A stretch of DNA of 14,018 nucleotides from CAYLMG01 sp964568365 (GCA_964568365.1 CAZMQF010000060.1:1-14018), one strand, 5' to 3'. Shown: positions 7,005 to 13,663, counted from the stretch's first letter. The notes: a model not told the origin generated them from the letters alone. Numbers and translations: made by a program.

Positions 7005-7787
7005 GTGAAGAGATACATTCTTTTTATTTTTGGAACATTATTGATTTTTGCAGGAGGCTGCAGCGATGGGGCGAGAAGCTCATCGGACAATATCTTTCAA
7101 ACGGTGTGGGAGGATATTGTCGGCCTGCCGGAAGATATAATTGAGGATTCGAAAGATACATTTCTTGAAAGAGACAATCAGATACTGCTCGGTCTTGCGG
7201 GCGGAGCGAGCATCGCGATGCATCAGGGGGCTGATGATAATCTGGCAGGGTATTTCGAGAGAAACGAGATTTTTCACAATGTCTCCGACAGGGGTTTGAA
7301 GCTGTTCGGCGGGCCAGGTATACATTTTGCCGGTGCGAGCCTGTGGTATATTCTGAGTGTCGATTCAGGCGATGACTTCAACCAGGACAGGGCGTGGACA
7401 ATGATAAGAGCGCTGTCCTTAACCAGCCTGACGACGGCTGGGCTGAAAGCTATCAGGGATAACGAAACTCCTGCAGGCAACAGTTTGGCCTGGCCGAGCG
7501 GCCATACATCGAGCTCTTTTGCGGTTGCCTCGGTGCTGGATGAGTTCTACGGGCCCAAAGTCGGTATCCCCGCCTACGCGGCGGCGAGCCTGGTGGGACT
7601 TCGGATGATGGACCAGAGTGACCACTGGGGTAGTGACGTCGTGTTCGGGGCCACGTTAGGCTGGGTAGTGGGCCATACAGTGGCAGGCAAACATAAACAG
7701 CTCGAAGTGGCGGGTTTTAAGGTTATGCCGTATTTAGTAAGCTCACGAGGAGCGATAACAGGTGTTACACTGGTCAAGCAGTTCTGA
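7005..7787 (+). CDS. PAP2-superfamily phosphatase-like lipoprotein
   Basis: This 260-residue envelope protein has a signal peptide of two basic residues, a hydrophobic run and an AGGC lipobox, giving lipidated Cys19. The PAP2 (type 2 phosphatidic acid phosphatase) motifs follow. Motif 1 is KAIRDNETP (148-156), motif 2 is PSGH (164-167), and motif 3 is LR...H...D with Arg200, His207 and Asp211. The catalytic His/His/Asp triad is intact. However, motif 1 has Thr155 where the family normally has Arg, and motif 3 has six rather than five residues between Arg and His. Such enzymes dephosphorylate lipid phosphates or undecaprenyl pyrophosphate outside the inner membrane; the substrate here is unknown. 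It lies 68 bases after guaA with no clear terminator between, so it may be read through from that operon. The family is clear; activity is uncertain. Confidence 0.85.
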   Translation: MKRYILFIFGTLLIFAGGCSDGARSSSDNIFQTVWEDIVGLPEDIIEDSKDTFLERDNQILLGLAGGASIAMHQGADDNLAGYFERNEIFHNVSDRGLKLFGGPGIHFAGASLWYILSVDSGDDFNQDRAWTMIRALSLTSLTTAGLKAIRDNETPAGNSLAWPSGHTSSSFAVASVLDEFYGPKVGIPAYAAASLVGLRMMDQSDHWGSDVVFGATLGWVVGHTVAGKHKQLEVAGFKVMPYLVSSRGAITGVTLVKQF

Positions 7788-7878
7788 GCACTAAGTCTGA
7801 CAGGTTTTTGAACAAACACGTTCCTTTAATCCGAGAAATTCTCAAAAGGCAATAAAAAATCAGAACAAATAAAAGAGA

Positions 7879-7906
7879 TTGAAAATTTATCAGTTCGCGG
7901 TAAACT
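7879..7906 (+). promoter_or_regulatory. Candidate sigma-70 promoter for the aminotransferase
   Basis: TTGAAA (7879-7884) and TAAACT (7901-7906) are separated by 16 bases, a moderate match. Transcription would begin near 7913, giving a leader of about 43 nt. A GAGG ribosome binding site at 7944-7947 lies eight bases before the ATG. Confidence 0.45.
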
Positions 7907-7955
7907 GTCCGATTGTATTTTATGTTTCAAGAGAATAATTTTTGAGGTAGTCAAG

Positions 7956-9176
7956 ATGGCAGAATTCAAGATAGAACCATCGGAGCGAATAAAACGTTTA
8001 CCGCCTTACCTTTTCGGGCGGTTAAACGCTCTTAAGCTGGCGAAGCGTCAGCAGGGCTCTGACATTATAGATTTAGGGATGGGTAATCCGAACGACCCGA
8101 CACCACAGATTGTGATAGACAAACTCTGCGAGGCGGTACAGGACCCCCGCAATCATCGTTACAGCGCATCAAAAGGTATTAAGAACCTTCGGGCAGAGAT
8201 GGCCAAAAAATACTCAAGGCTTTGGGGGGTGGAGCTCGACCCGGAGAGTGAGGTACTGGTTTGTATCGGGTCCAAGGAAGGTTTCAGCCATATGTGCCTT
8301 GCGATGCTGGGGCCTGGAGATACGGTTGTCGTGCCTGACCCGGCTTTTCCGATACACAATTACTCGGTTGCGCTGGCAGGTGCGAATGTGATATCGGTGC
8401 CGCTGGGAAACGACCAGAAGTTTCTGGATAACGCTGCAGAGGTTATTGAGCATCTGTATCCTCGTCCTAAAATTTTAATTCTTAATTACCCGAATAATCC
8501 AACGGCAATGACGGTCGATGAAGGTTTTTTCGAGACGGTAGTCGATATGGCGAGTCGTCTTAAGATAGCGGTGATACACGATTTCGCATACGGTGAGAGC
8601 TGCTTCGAGGGCTATAAGGCGCCGAGCTTTCTTTCGGCAAAGGGAGCCAAGGAGGTTGGTGTTGAATTTACGACGATGAGCAAGGCGTATAATATGGCAG
8701 GGTTCCGGATGGGATTTGTGGCGGGCAATAAAGATATGATTGATTACCTTGCGACGATAAAGGGTTATTACGATTACGGGATATTCCAGGCGATTCAGAT
8801 AGCTGGTATTATCGCTCTAAGAAGCTGCGAGAACGATATAATTGCTCAAAACAAGAGATATCAATCGAGGCGAGATGTTGTTTGCGAAGGACTTGCCAGG
8901 CTCGGCTGGTCGGTAGAAAAGCCGCGAGCGTCGATGTTTGTCTGGGCAAAAGTGCCGAAAGAGCACTCCAAAGGCAAGGGCAGTATCGATTTTGCGATGG
9001 ATTTGATGGAATACGCAGAGGTGGCGATGGCGCCGGGCAGGGCATTCGGCGAAAACGGGGAGGATTATATGCGTATAGCATTGGTAGAAAACGAGCAGCG
9101 GCTTCGTCAGGCGATTCGCAATATCAGCAGATATATACAGCAAAAGCCGATAAGAAAGGCTATGAAAAAACCGTAG
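7956..9176 (+). CDS. alaC: Class I/II aminotransferase, AlaC-like (alanine/LL-DAP type)
   Basis: This 406-residue, fold-type I, PLP-dependent aminotransferase closely follows E. coli AlaC (YfdZ) along its length: RIKRLPPYLF (11-20), DLGMGNP (39-45), IGSKEG (104-109), NYPNNPT (177-183), HDFAY (208-212), SKAYNMAGFR (242-251) and MRIALVEN (372-379). The PLP Schiff-base lysine is Lys243, Asn181, Asp209 and Tyr212 contact the cofactor, and Arg373 should bind the substrate carboxylate. AlaC makes alanine from pyruvate with glutamate as amino donor. Some relatives are annotated as LL-diaminopimelate aminotransferases, so a role in lysine or peptidoglycan precursor synthesis cannot be excluded from sequence. 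The gene appears monocistronic, with its own candidate promoter. The last residues (KPIRKAMKKP) form a basic tail outside the fold. Confidence 0.88.
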   Translation: MAEFKIEPSERIKRLPPYLFGRLNALKLAKRQQGSDIIDLGMGNPNDPTPQIVIDKLCEAVQDPRNHRYSASKGIKNLRAEMAKKYSRLWGVELDPESEVLVCIGSKEGFSHMCLAMLGPGDTVVVPDPAFPIHNYSVALAGANVISVPLGNDQKFLDNAAEVIEHLYPRPKILILNYPNNPTAMTVDEGFFETVVDMASRLKIAVIHDFAYGESCFEGYKAPSFLSAKGAKEVGVEFTTMSKAYNMAGFRMGFVAGNKDMIDYLATIKGYYDYGIFQAIQIAGIIALRSCENDIIAQNKRYQSRRDVVCEGLARLGWSVEKPRASMFVWAKVPKEHSKGKGSIDFAMDLMEYAEVAMAPGRAFGENGEDYMRIALVENEQRLRQAIRNISRYIQQKPIRKAMKKP

Positions 9177-9405
9177 CAAAAGCAATTGTTCGGCTCAGGC
9201 TCGTCAGAAATATAACTCGAATCTTAAAAACCATCTTCAGGATATTCTGTCCGCAGAGCTAAAAATCTCACACCAAACAAGGCAGGGAATAAATTTTTTT
9301 AGTATTGATTTCCAATAAAGTCTTCAATTTCTTTTCGCAAAGCCGCATTCCGGGCACACAAAGCCGGGATGGATGAATGTATAAGAAAAAAATCTTAAAA
9401 AAGAC

Positions 9406-9434
9406 TTGACTTGCAGACAATAATATGATTAAAT
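9406..9434 (+). promoter_or_regulatory. Candidate sigma-70 promoter upstream of the PEP-CTERM gene
   Basis: TTGACT (9406-9411) is followed after 17 bases by TTAAAT (9429-9434), or after 18 by TAAATA. The -35 box is strong and the -10 box moderate. Transcription near 9442 would produce a leader of about 450 nt containing the hairpins and short ORFs described below. Confidence 0.42.
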
Positions 9435-9468
9435 ACGCATACCAGTTTGGGGGTGATGAGAAAACTCT

Positions 9469-9485
9469 ATAACAGAAGGTGTTAT
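9469..9485 (+). other. Leader hairpin A
   Basis: ATAACA (9469-9474) pairs perfectly with TGTTAT (9480-9485) around a GAAGG loop, and TTTATTT follows. It could be a small RNA hairpin in the PEP-CTERM leader or a weak early terminator. It is AT-rich, so alone it means little. Confidence 0.3.
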
Positions 9486-9511
9486 TTTATTTGCTCCATT
9501 TGATTACTTTT

Positions 9512-9546
9512 CTGTGCAGATTGATTTTGGGTGAGACTTTGCACAG
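9512..9546 (+). other. Leader hairpin B (perfect 7-bp inverted repeat)
   Basis: CTGTGCA (9512-9518) and TGCACAG (9540-9546) are perfect complements around a 21-base loop. The right arm overlaps the candidate sigma-54 -12 element, so the palindrome could instead be a protein-binding site. From sequence alone I cannot tell RNA structure from a DNA operator. Confidence 0.35.
9528..9543 (+). promoter_or_regulatory. Possible sigma-54 (-24/-12) site
   Basis: TGGGTGAGACTTTGCA has the GG and GC doublets at the exact spacing of the TGGCAC-N5-TTGCA consensus, with a perfect TTGCA half but a poor -24 half (GTG for CAC). Sigma-54 control of PEP-CTERM genes by the PrsK/PrsR system is known in other bacteria, and a sigma-54 activator is encoded in this window. 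The match is partial and could be chance. Confidence 0.25.
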
Positions 9547-9587
9547 ATAAAGGCAGCTTTAGAGTTATGGAGTGGGGGTGAGGAGCA

Positions 9588-9656
9588 TTGGCGAGAAGAC
9601 TCAAACTAAACAAAGCGGAAGATGTGCGCGCTTCGATAGAGAGGATATGTAATTAG
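9588..9656 (+). pseudogene. 22-codon ORF resembling the N-terminus of a small phage-type protein
   Basis: A TTG start directly after GGTGAGGAG opens a 22-codon frame containing RRLKLNKAEDVRASIERI and ending in TAG. From memory, this resembles the first residues of small conserved phage or prophage-associated proteins of the form RRLKLNTxEDVRxxLxRV, which normally continue for another 30-50 residues. Here nothing recognisable follows in any frame. It could be a decayed remnant, or a leader peptide translated ahead of the PEP-CTERM gene. The start and stop are direct observation; the family link is recalled, not searched. Confidence 0.3.
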
Positions 9657-9711
9657 AGATGGTATATGTAAATAATTGCGTTTAAGAAGCATTCACAACA
9701 AAGCTGTAACG

Positions 9712-9804
9712 ATGAATATAAAAGGATTAACAGTTTCTTTCTTCTCCTTCTTCGCTGGGTTTGTACTTTCTGCAGAAAATAATTACAGCAAACCCGGCGC
9801 GTAA
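9712..9804 (+). CDS. Possible 30-residue signal-peptide-like small protein
   Basis: An ATG frame of 30 codons encodes a Lys-containing start, a hydrophobic stretch (LTVSFFSFFAGFVLSA) and a short polar tail, resembling a secretory signal peptide with almost no mature portion. No good Shine-Dalgarno precedes it (only AAGCTG). Its second half coincides with the 11-bp leader hairpin, so the reading frame may be accidental. If translated it could be a leader peptide or the remains of an exported protein. Confidence 0.2.
   Translation: MNIKGLTVSFFSFFAGFVLSAENNYSKPGA
9753..9799 (+). other. Leader hairpin C (11-bp stem)
   Basis: CGCTGGGTTTG (9753-9763) pairs with CAAACCCGGCG (9789-9799) at all 11 positions with one G-U wobble. 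The 25-base loop contains the perfect palindrome TTTCTGCAGAAA (9767-9778). This is the strongest fold in the leader. No T-run follows, so it is not an intrinsic terminator in this direction. It could be a regulatory RNA structure or a mobile-palindrome remnant. Confidence 0.45.
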
Positions 9805-9809
9805 ACCAA

Positions 9810-9824
9810 CACGGAAGAACCGTG
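9810..9824 (+). other. Leader hairpin D
   Basis: CACGG (9810-9814) and CCGTG (9820-9824) form a compact 5-bp GC-rich stem around AAGAA, about 70 bases before the PEP-CTERM start codon. Confidence 0.3.
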
Positions 9825-9893
9825 ATGAAAATAAATACGAGGAGATACAAAAAAATTGAGGTGGTGACAAATTAAAGGGATAAGGGTGATAAT

Positions 9894-10517
9894 ATGAAAA
9901 AAGGTTATTTATGGCTATCCCTGGTGCTTTTTATAGCGTTTTCTGCACAGAATACCAATGCGGTGATGATGGGTTTTGAAGATTTGGCTTTAGGCACCTC
10001 CTACGACGAACCTAACAGCTTCTATGCCTCCGGAATAGAGATTCTGGTCGGGCAGTTTTACCCGTATGGCGGCGGCGATCCGATAAGCGGTGGTGAAGTT
10101 TCCGTCGGAAACGGAGGTCTTGCAGGCTGGTTCGGTAACGAGCTTGAGTTAAATAATGTCAATCTTCATTTTCTTTTAGGTGACGCCTGCCCATCCTGCG
10201 GTTACGTTTCTCTTTTGTTCGGTTATGAGGACGGCGATTTTAACATTGGAATCAACGGCGGGGAACCGGAAAAGTTTCAAAGCATTTTTGACATTACAGC
10301 CGGAACGATAATCGGCGGTGCCAGCGTAAAAGTTGTAGGTGGCGGCGCTTTCGGTGCTATGATGATTGTCAACGGCGATATTGATATATTTTCAATTGGC
10401 GGTGAGGCGCTTGTTATTGATGCAGTGTTTGCGTGCGAGGGTATACCGGAACCGACAACAATTGCATTGCTTGGCCTGGGCGGTGTTAGTCTGCTGGCGA
10501 AAAGAAAAAAGAGCTGA
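9894..10517 (+). CDS. PEP-CTERM sorting-domain surface protein
   Basis: This 207-residue exported protein has a signal peptide (positive MKK start, hydrophobic core, probable cleavage after TNA at residue 23). A Gly-rich, Asp/Glu-containing, probably beta-rich body follows. The sorting tail has PEP at 185-187, a hydrophobic helix (about 189-202) and a basic KRKK end. By family knowledge the tail is recognised and cut by an exosortase, leaving the protein in the outer envelope or matrix. The body matches no domain I recognise; CPSC (residues 99-102) and a later Cys could form a disulfide. GGGTG lies five bases before the ATG. No exosortase gene is in the window, so processing must be in trans. 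Expression is probably governed by the long upstream leader. The terminator at 10645-10675 ends this unit. Confidence 0.88.
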   Translation: MKKGYLWLSLVLFIAFSAQNTNAVMMGFEDLALGTSYDEPNSFYASGIEILVGQFYPYGGGDPISGGEVSVGNGGLAGWFGNELELNNVNLHFLLGDACPSCGYVSLLFGYEDGDFNIGINGGEPEKFQSIFDITAGTIIGGASVKVVGGGAFGAMMIVNGDIDIFSIGGEALVIDAVFACEGIPEPTTIALLGLGGVSLLAKRKKS

Positions 10518-10573
10518 TAAATAAACGCTGATATAAATCGACGGCGACAGGTGCGGAAGGATTCGTTTTGAAT

Positions 10574-10600
10574 TAAATTCTGTTTGAATAATAGAATTTA
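10574..10600. other. AT-rich hairpin between the PEP-CTERM gene and its terminator
   Basis: TAAATTCT (10574-10581) and AGAATTTA (10593-10600) are perfect 8-base complements around an 11-base loop. The stem is AT-rich with no T-run. It may protect the mRNA 3' end or be incidental. Confidence 0.3.
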
Positions 10601-10644
10601 TCCAGGATAAAAAAGAATTATTCCCCCCCTATGAGCGAAGCAGG

Positions 10645-10675
10645 AAAGCCGCGGAGAATATTCTCTGCGGCTTTT
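10645..10675. terminator. Bidirectional intrinsic terminator between PEP-CTERM gene and nagB
   Basis: AAAGCCGCGGAGAAT (10645-10659) is followed directly by ATTCTCTGCGGCTTT (10660-10674), a 15-bp inverted repeat with a single G-T wobble, ending in TTTT on the plus strand and a shorter T-run on the minus strand. It lies between convergent genes, about 130 bases past the PEP-CTERM stop and 60 bases past the nagB stop, so it should serve both. Confidence 0.8.
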
Positions 10676-10734
10676 CGTATATACAGGTTTATCGCCTATC
10701 GAATCACTTTCAGCGGTCAAGACAATTATTCAGC

Positions 10735-11547
10735 TTATTTCAGCAGTGTTGCAGGGTCGAGATTTTTCGACTCTATATCCTTGAAATACTTAACGGTCCC
10801 GACCTTCAATTCGATTGTAGCCTCATCGTCACAGACTAAAATCCCTTTCGGGTGCATCTGCAGTGCGCTTACGGTACACATATGATTTACGCTGCCCTCG
10901 ATGGCCTGCTGCAGGGCGCGTGCCTTTTTATGGCCATTGACGATTATCATCACTTCACGAGCATCAAGAACGGTTTGCACACCGACGGTTAAGGCTGTTT
11001 TCGGCACTTTGCTGATGTCACCATCGAAGAATCTCGAATTAGCGATGATGGTGTCATAGGTTAAAGTTTTTATTCTTGTTCTTGATGATAAAGAAGAACC
11101 GGGCTCATTGAATGCGATATGGCCGTCAGGCCCTACGCCGCCTATAAAAAGATGAACACCGCCGGTCTGTTTAATTTTTTCTTCATACCTTACACATTCA
11201 GCTTCAAGGTCAGGTGCATTTCCATCAAGAATCTCGACGTTTTCCTTGACGATATCGATATAGCTGAAAAAGTTATTCCACATAAAAGAGTGATAGCTCT
11301 CGGGGTGGTCTTCAGGCAAATTCACATATTCATCCATATTAAAGGTAACGACATTTTTGAAAGAGATTTTACCTGCCTTGTGCAATTTGATAAGTTCTTT
11401 ATACATACCAAGCGGGGAAGAGCCGGTCGGCAATCCCAGAACAAGCGGTTTTGATTCAGCGTCTCTGAATTCTATCATTTTTTTAGCCACATAATTAGCG
11501 GCCCACTTTGAGACAAGCTCATAGTTCGGTTCAATTATTACTCTCAT
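10735..11547 (-). CDS. nagB: Glucosamine-6-phosphate deaminase
   Basis: This cytoplasmic enzyme converts glucosamine-6-phosphate to fructose-6-phosphate and ammonia, the last step of amino-sugar catabolism. The 270-residue protein follows E. coli NagB closely, with LGLPTGSSPLGMY (37-49), VVTFNMDEYV (66-75), HPESYHSFM (81-89), GGVGPDGHIAFNEP (136-149) and SRTRIKTLT. The catalytic residues fall at the same numbers as in E. coli: Asp72, Asp141, His143, Glu148. The ATG at 11547 is chosen because AGGAG lies six bases upstream; a TTG start 15 bases earlier would have to translate through that site. It lies 62 bases after the DUF4954 gene on the same strand with no terminator visible, so the two probably form an operon. 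Confidence 0.97.
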   Translation of the reverse strand: MRVIIEPNYELVSKWAANYVAKKMIEFRDAESKPLVLGLPTGSSPLGMYKELIKLHKAGKISFKNVVTFNMDEYVNLPEDHPESYHSFMWNNFFSYIDIVKENVEILDGNAPDLEAECVRYEEKIKQTGGVHLFIGGVGPDGHIAFNEPGSSLSSRTRIKTLTYDTIIANSRFFDGDISKVPKTALTVGVQTVLDAREVMIIVNGHKKARALQQAIEGSVNHMCTVSALQMHPKGILVCDDEATIELKVGTVKYFKDIESKNLDPATLLK

Positions 11548-11553
11548 AAAATT

Positions 11554-11558
11554 CTCCT
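11554..11558 (-). promoter_or_regulatory. nagB ribosome binding site (decides the start)
   Basis: AGGAG on the minus strand lies six bases before the ATG at 11547. It falls inside the longer frame beginning with TTG at 11562, which argues against that start. Confidence 0.75.
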
Positions 11559-11609
11559 GCAATTACATAGTTAAAATTCGGTTGGCGAAAATTTCAAGCA
11601 AGCATTGCC

Positions 11610-13601
11610 TTATCCGCATTTTTCAAGCCGGCTGATAAGCTCATTGCCGAGCTCTGTTTTATTTTTGATATGCTGCTCAATTTCTTTAACAAAGCTGTTT
11701 TCTTCAAATATACCTCTGACGGCGGCAAAGTCGAGCTGCTTTGTCTGTTCATCGCCGTCAACGCCGAAGCCGGTCTGTGCTGTAGCAGAGAATTCCTTTC
11801 TGGCGTCGGCATAAAGCTTATGGTCGAGATTGACGACAGCCTCTTTCCATCTGTTTACCATCTCAATTATGTCTTCTGCAGTTATATTATCTATATTTTT
11901 CCCGAGCTGCTGCTGCAGAATCGAAGCAGCCCATGACCACTCATAAACAGGATACTGCTCATATATCGAGCAAAAGGCATCGTTTAGCTTCTCGGGCGAG
12001 TCAATGGTTCCTGTCTCAATATCATCAAGAAGCTTATCAACACACTGCTGCGGAGCAAAAAGACCGGCTAAATCAATCCATTTACCAGTACCGATGTCAG
12101 TTTGAGCCTTGAGTGCCTCTCGCAGGTGCGTGACATTTTCGAAATTTTTTCCCTCGAGCCGTTTAATCAGACAATTTCCGAGAAATTTGTTAATGCCAAT
12201 CTGGTAAAACTCGATACCCCTGTCGAGAGAGGTATTTTTAATTTTTACGCTGTGGTAAGTGAAATACTCGGAAGTCTCTCCCGAAGTTGCTTTCAGATTT
12301 TTGAGCAGCTTCAGTCCATTGAGCATCTTCTGAATTGTATATGGGCTGAGTAGCTTAAAGTTTATGTAATCGAGTTTATCAGGGTCTTTTCTTCTGTCAC
12401 GTTTCGGCCACTTTCTGGCATCACGCACCGTTCCGACACTTCGCAGGTTGACTCCGGGAACAAGAATACTTTCATCTTCGTGCTCAATAAGATACGAGAA
12501 AGGCAGGTCGGAGGTGTCGGAATTTCTATAATGCCTTCCCATAACGACAGTGAAGGCCCCGATTTTCATCGGCCAGAGGACATAGGAATCGCTGGTGGTT
12601 TTAGAACCCCTCTCGACAATTCCCTGATGAACAGGTCCTAATTTGTACATATGGTTACTCTGGTTTGAGCCGCTTCCTGCATTTAAGAATGAGAACAAGC
12701 CTGCAATCAAAAGAGTTGATTTGTGATGTGTTACGGTGTAAGGACCGGCAAAGATGGCACAGGCCTCTCCGTGAAAACCGGCACAATTTGCAAAGAAGAC
12801 CGACTTTTCTGCGGAATACTGTTTCGAGAGGACCGTTCCCTGTCCAACAAAACATTCACAAATTATAGTCCCATCAGAGACCTTTGAGCCGCTGCAGCAG
12901 ATAAAGTTTTCAGCAAAGACACCCGGGCCGATATATACGGGGTCATCGGGACTGCTGTTGATTGAACCATTTTCCAGCCTGGTTGCTCCTTCAATGACGG
13001 CTGCCGGGCCGACTTTGACGTCTTTTATAATCCTGGAGTTGATGATTTTCGCATTTCTGGCGACAATACCAACCGAGGAAGTAACTGAGGCAGTATAGTC
13101 GGCAATCATCTTCTTCAGCTTTTCAATTACTTTCGGCCTGTGCCGGTAGAACGCTATTATGTACGCGGTGTGTGCGGAAAGACGGTCGTAAATGGGTGTT
13201 TCTCTTCCCCCTGTCTCGTCAAGCAGCGATACCTTCGTGCCGTTACCAAACGCACTTTCCCCTTCGACAGCCAGCAGGTCAATATTCTCGATAAGAACAT
13301 CATCTTCAATAATATAGTTTGCGATATAGTTTTTAACGTGATTGATGTACACATTGCTGCCTACGCGGCAGTTATGGATAGCAGCATTACTAATGCCGGC
13401 AGGTTTTTTAATACCGCCGAAAAAAGCGACCTCTTTATTGAAAGAACCCAGCTGGACATCTCCTGAAAAGTGCGTTGTTTTTATTCGGGAGGGCTCGAAA
13501 TCCTCTGCTACGCCGACTTTAGACCAATCAGAGCAAGTGCATCCCTGGCTCGTGAGCCGGTCAACCTCCTCAGCAGATAATGGGCGAAATTTTTCTGCCA
13601 T
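11610..13601 (-). CDS. DUF4954 family protein, hexapeptide-repeat (left-handed beta-helix) type
   Basis: This 663-residue cytoplasmic protein has no signal peptide, and I recognise it as DUF4954, a family of unknown function known from Bacteroidota and planctomycetes. Two stretches (about 70-110 and 172-260) have the short-period Ile/Val/Gly pattern of hexapeptide repeats as in LpxA/GlmU-type acyltransferases. A strongly conserved-looking core at 275-375 is rich in His, Asn and Gly (FHGEA, THHKSTLLIAGLFSF, SNQSNHMYKLGPVHQG, GRHYRNSDTSDLPFSYLIE). The C-terminal 230 residues look helical. A sugar- or nucleotide-sugar-modifying transferase would fit the fold and the nagB neighbour, but that is inference. 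AAGGAG lies seven bases before the ATG. A hairpin-bearing leader and candidate promoter precede it. Full length, no frameshift. Confidence 0.88.
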   Translation of the reverse strand: MAEKFRPLSAEEVDRLTSQGCTCSDWSKVGVAEDFEPSRIKTTHFSGDVQLGSFNKEVAFFGGIKKPAGISNAAIHNCRVGSNVYINHVKNYIANYIIEDDVLIENIDLLAVEGESAFGNGTKVSLLDETGGRETPIYDRLSAHTAYIIAFYRHRPKVIEKLKKMIADYTASVTSSVGIVARNAKIINSRIIKDVKVGPAAVIEGATRLENGSINSSPDDPVYIGPGVFAENFICCSGSKVSDGTIICECFVGQGTVLSKQYSAEKSVFFANCAGFHGEACAIFAGPYTVTHHKSTLLIAGLFSFLNAGSGSNQSNHMYKLGPVHQGIVERGSKTTSDSYVLWPMKIGAFTVVMGRHYRNSDTSDLPFSYLIEHEDESILVPGVNLRSVGTVRDARKWPKRDRRKDPDKLDYINFKLLSPYTIQKMLNGLKLLKNLKATSGETSEYFTYHSVKIKNTSLDRGIEFYQIGINKFLGNCLIKRLEGKNFENVTHLREALKAQTDIGTGKWIDLAGLFAPQQCVDKLLDDIETGTIDSPEKLNDAFCSIYEQYPVYEWSWAASILQQQLGKNIDNITAEDIIEMVNRWKEAVVNLDHKLYADARKEFSATAQTGFGVDGDEQTKQLDFAAVRGIFEENSFVKEIEQHIKNKTELGNELISRLEKCG

Positions 13602-13630
13602 ATTCTTTCTCCTTATATTCAGCGTTCGCC

Positions 13631-13652
13631 AGGCTTTACCGAAAGGAAGCCT
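13631..13652 (-). other. Leader hairpin next to the DUF4954 ribosome binding site
   Basis: AGGCTT (13631-13636) and AAGCCT (13647-13652) are perfect complements around a 10-base loop. In the minus-strand transcript this stem lies about 17 bases before the AAGGAG ribosome binding site (13609-13614). It could modulate translation of the DUF4954-nagB unit. Confidence 0.35.
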
Positions 13653-13663
13653 TCTTTTAGCAT

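Larger units (their letters stand above)
9448..9585 (+). repeat. Paired 13-base direct repeat, TGGGGGTGAKGAG
   Basis: TGGGGGTGATGAG (9448-9460) and TGGGGGTGAGGAG (9573-9585) match at 12 of 13 positions. AACTCTA (9463-9469) lies just inside the first copy and its complement TAGAGTT (9560-9566) just inside the second, so the two copies could be brought together by a 7-bp stem. The second copy also serves as the purine-rich ribosome binding region of the short ORF at 9588. The function is unknown. Confidence 0.45.
9177..9893. other. 717-base intergenic region and structured leader of the PEP-CTERM gene
   Basis: No full-length gene is visible here. The first part (9177-9405) is AT-rich and holds no clear alaC terminator; the imperfect ATTCCGG/CCGGGAT hairpin near 9350 has no T-run. 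From 9406 on I see a sigma-70-like promoter, a duplicated 13-base motif, several hairpins, a weak sigma-54-like site and two short ORFs, each listed separately. If transcription starts near 9442, the PEP-CTERM leader would be about 450 nt. The 65-codon minus-strand frame at 9653-9850 is low-complexity antisense and is rejected. Confidence 0.6.

Noticed and set aside
8882..9262. A 126-codon plus-strand frame overlapping the end of the aminotransferase
   Set aside because: Most of it is out of frame within a clear gene; the part beyond the stop carries no motif.
9448..9470. GTGATGAG...AAAAC looked like a hammerhead ribozyme core
   Set aside because: The invariant CUGAUGA is not present (GTGATGA instead), and no stem II with a following GAAA could be drawn.
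9456..9503. A 15-codon frame starting at the ATG inside TGGGGGTGATGAG
   Set aside because: The G-run is only two bases from the ATG, too close to act as a ribosome binding site, and the peptide is unremarkable.
9653..9850. A 65-codon minus-strand frame with an Arg/Lys run and hydrophobic stretches
   Set aside because: Its composition comes from the antisense of a pyrimidine-rich tract and the leader hairpin. It has no start signal and no family match.
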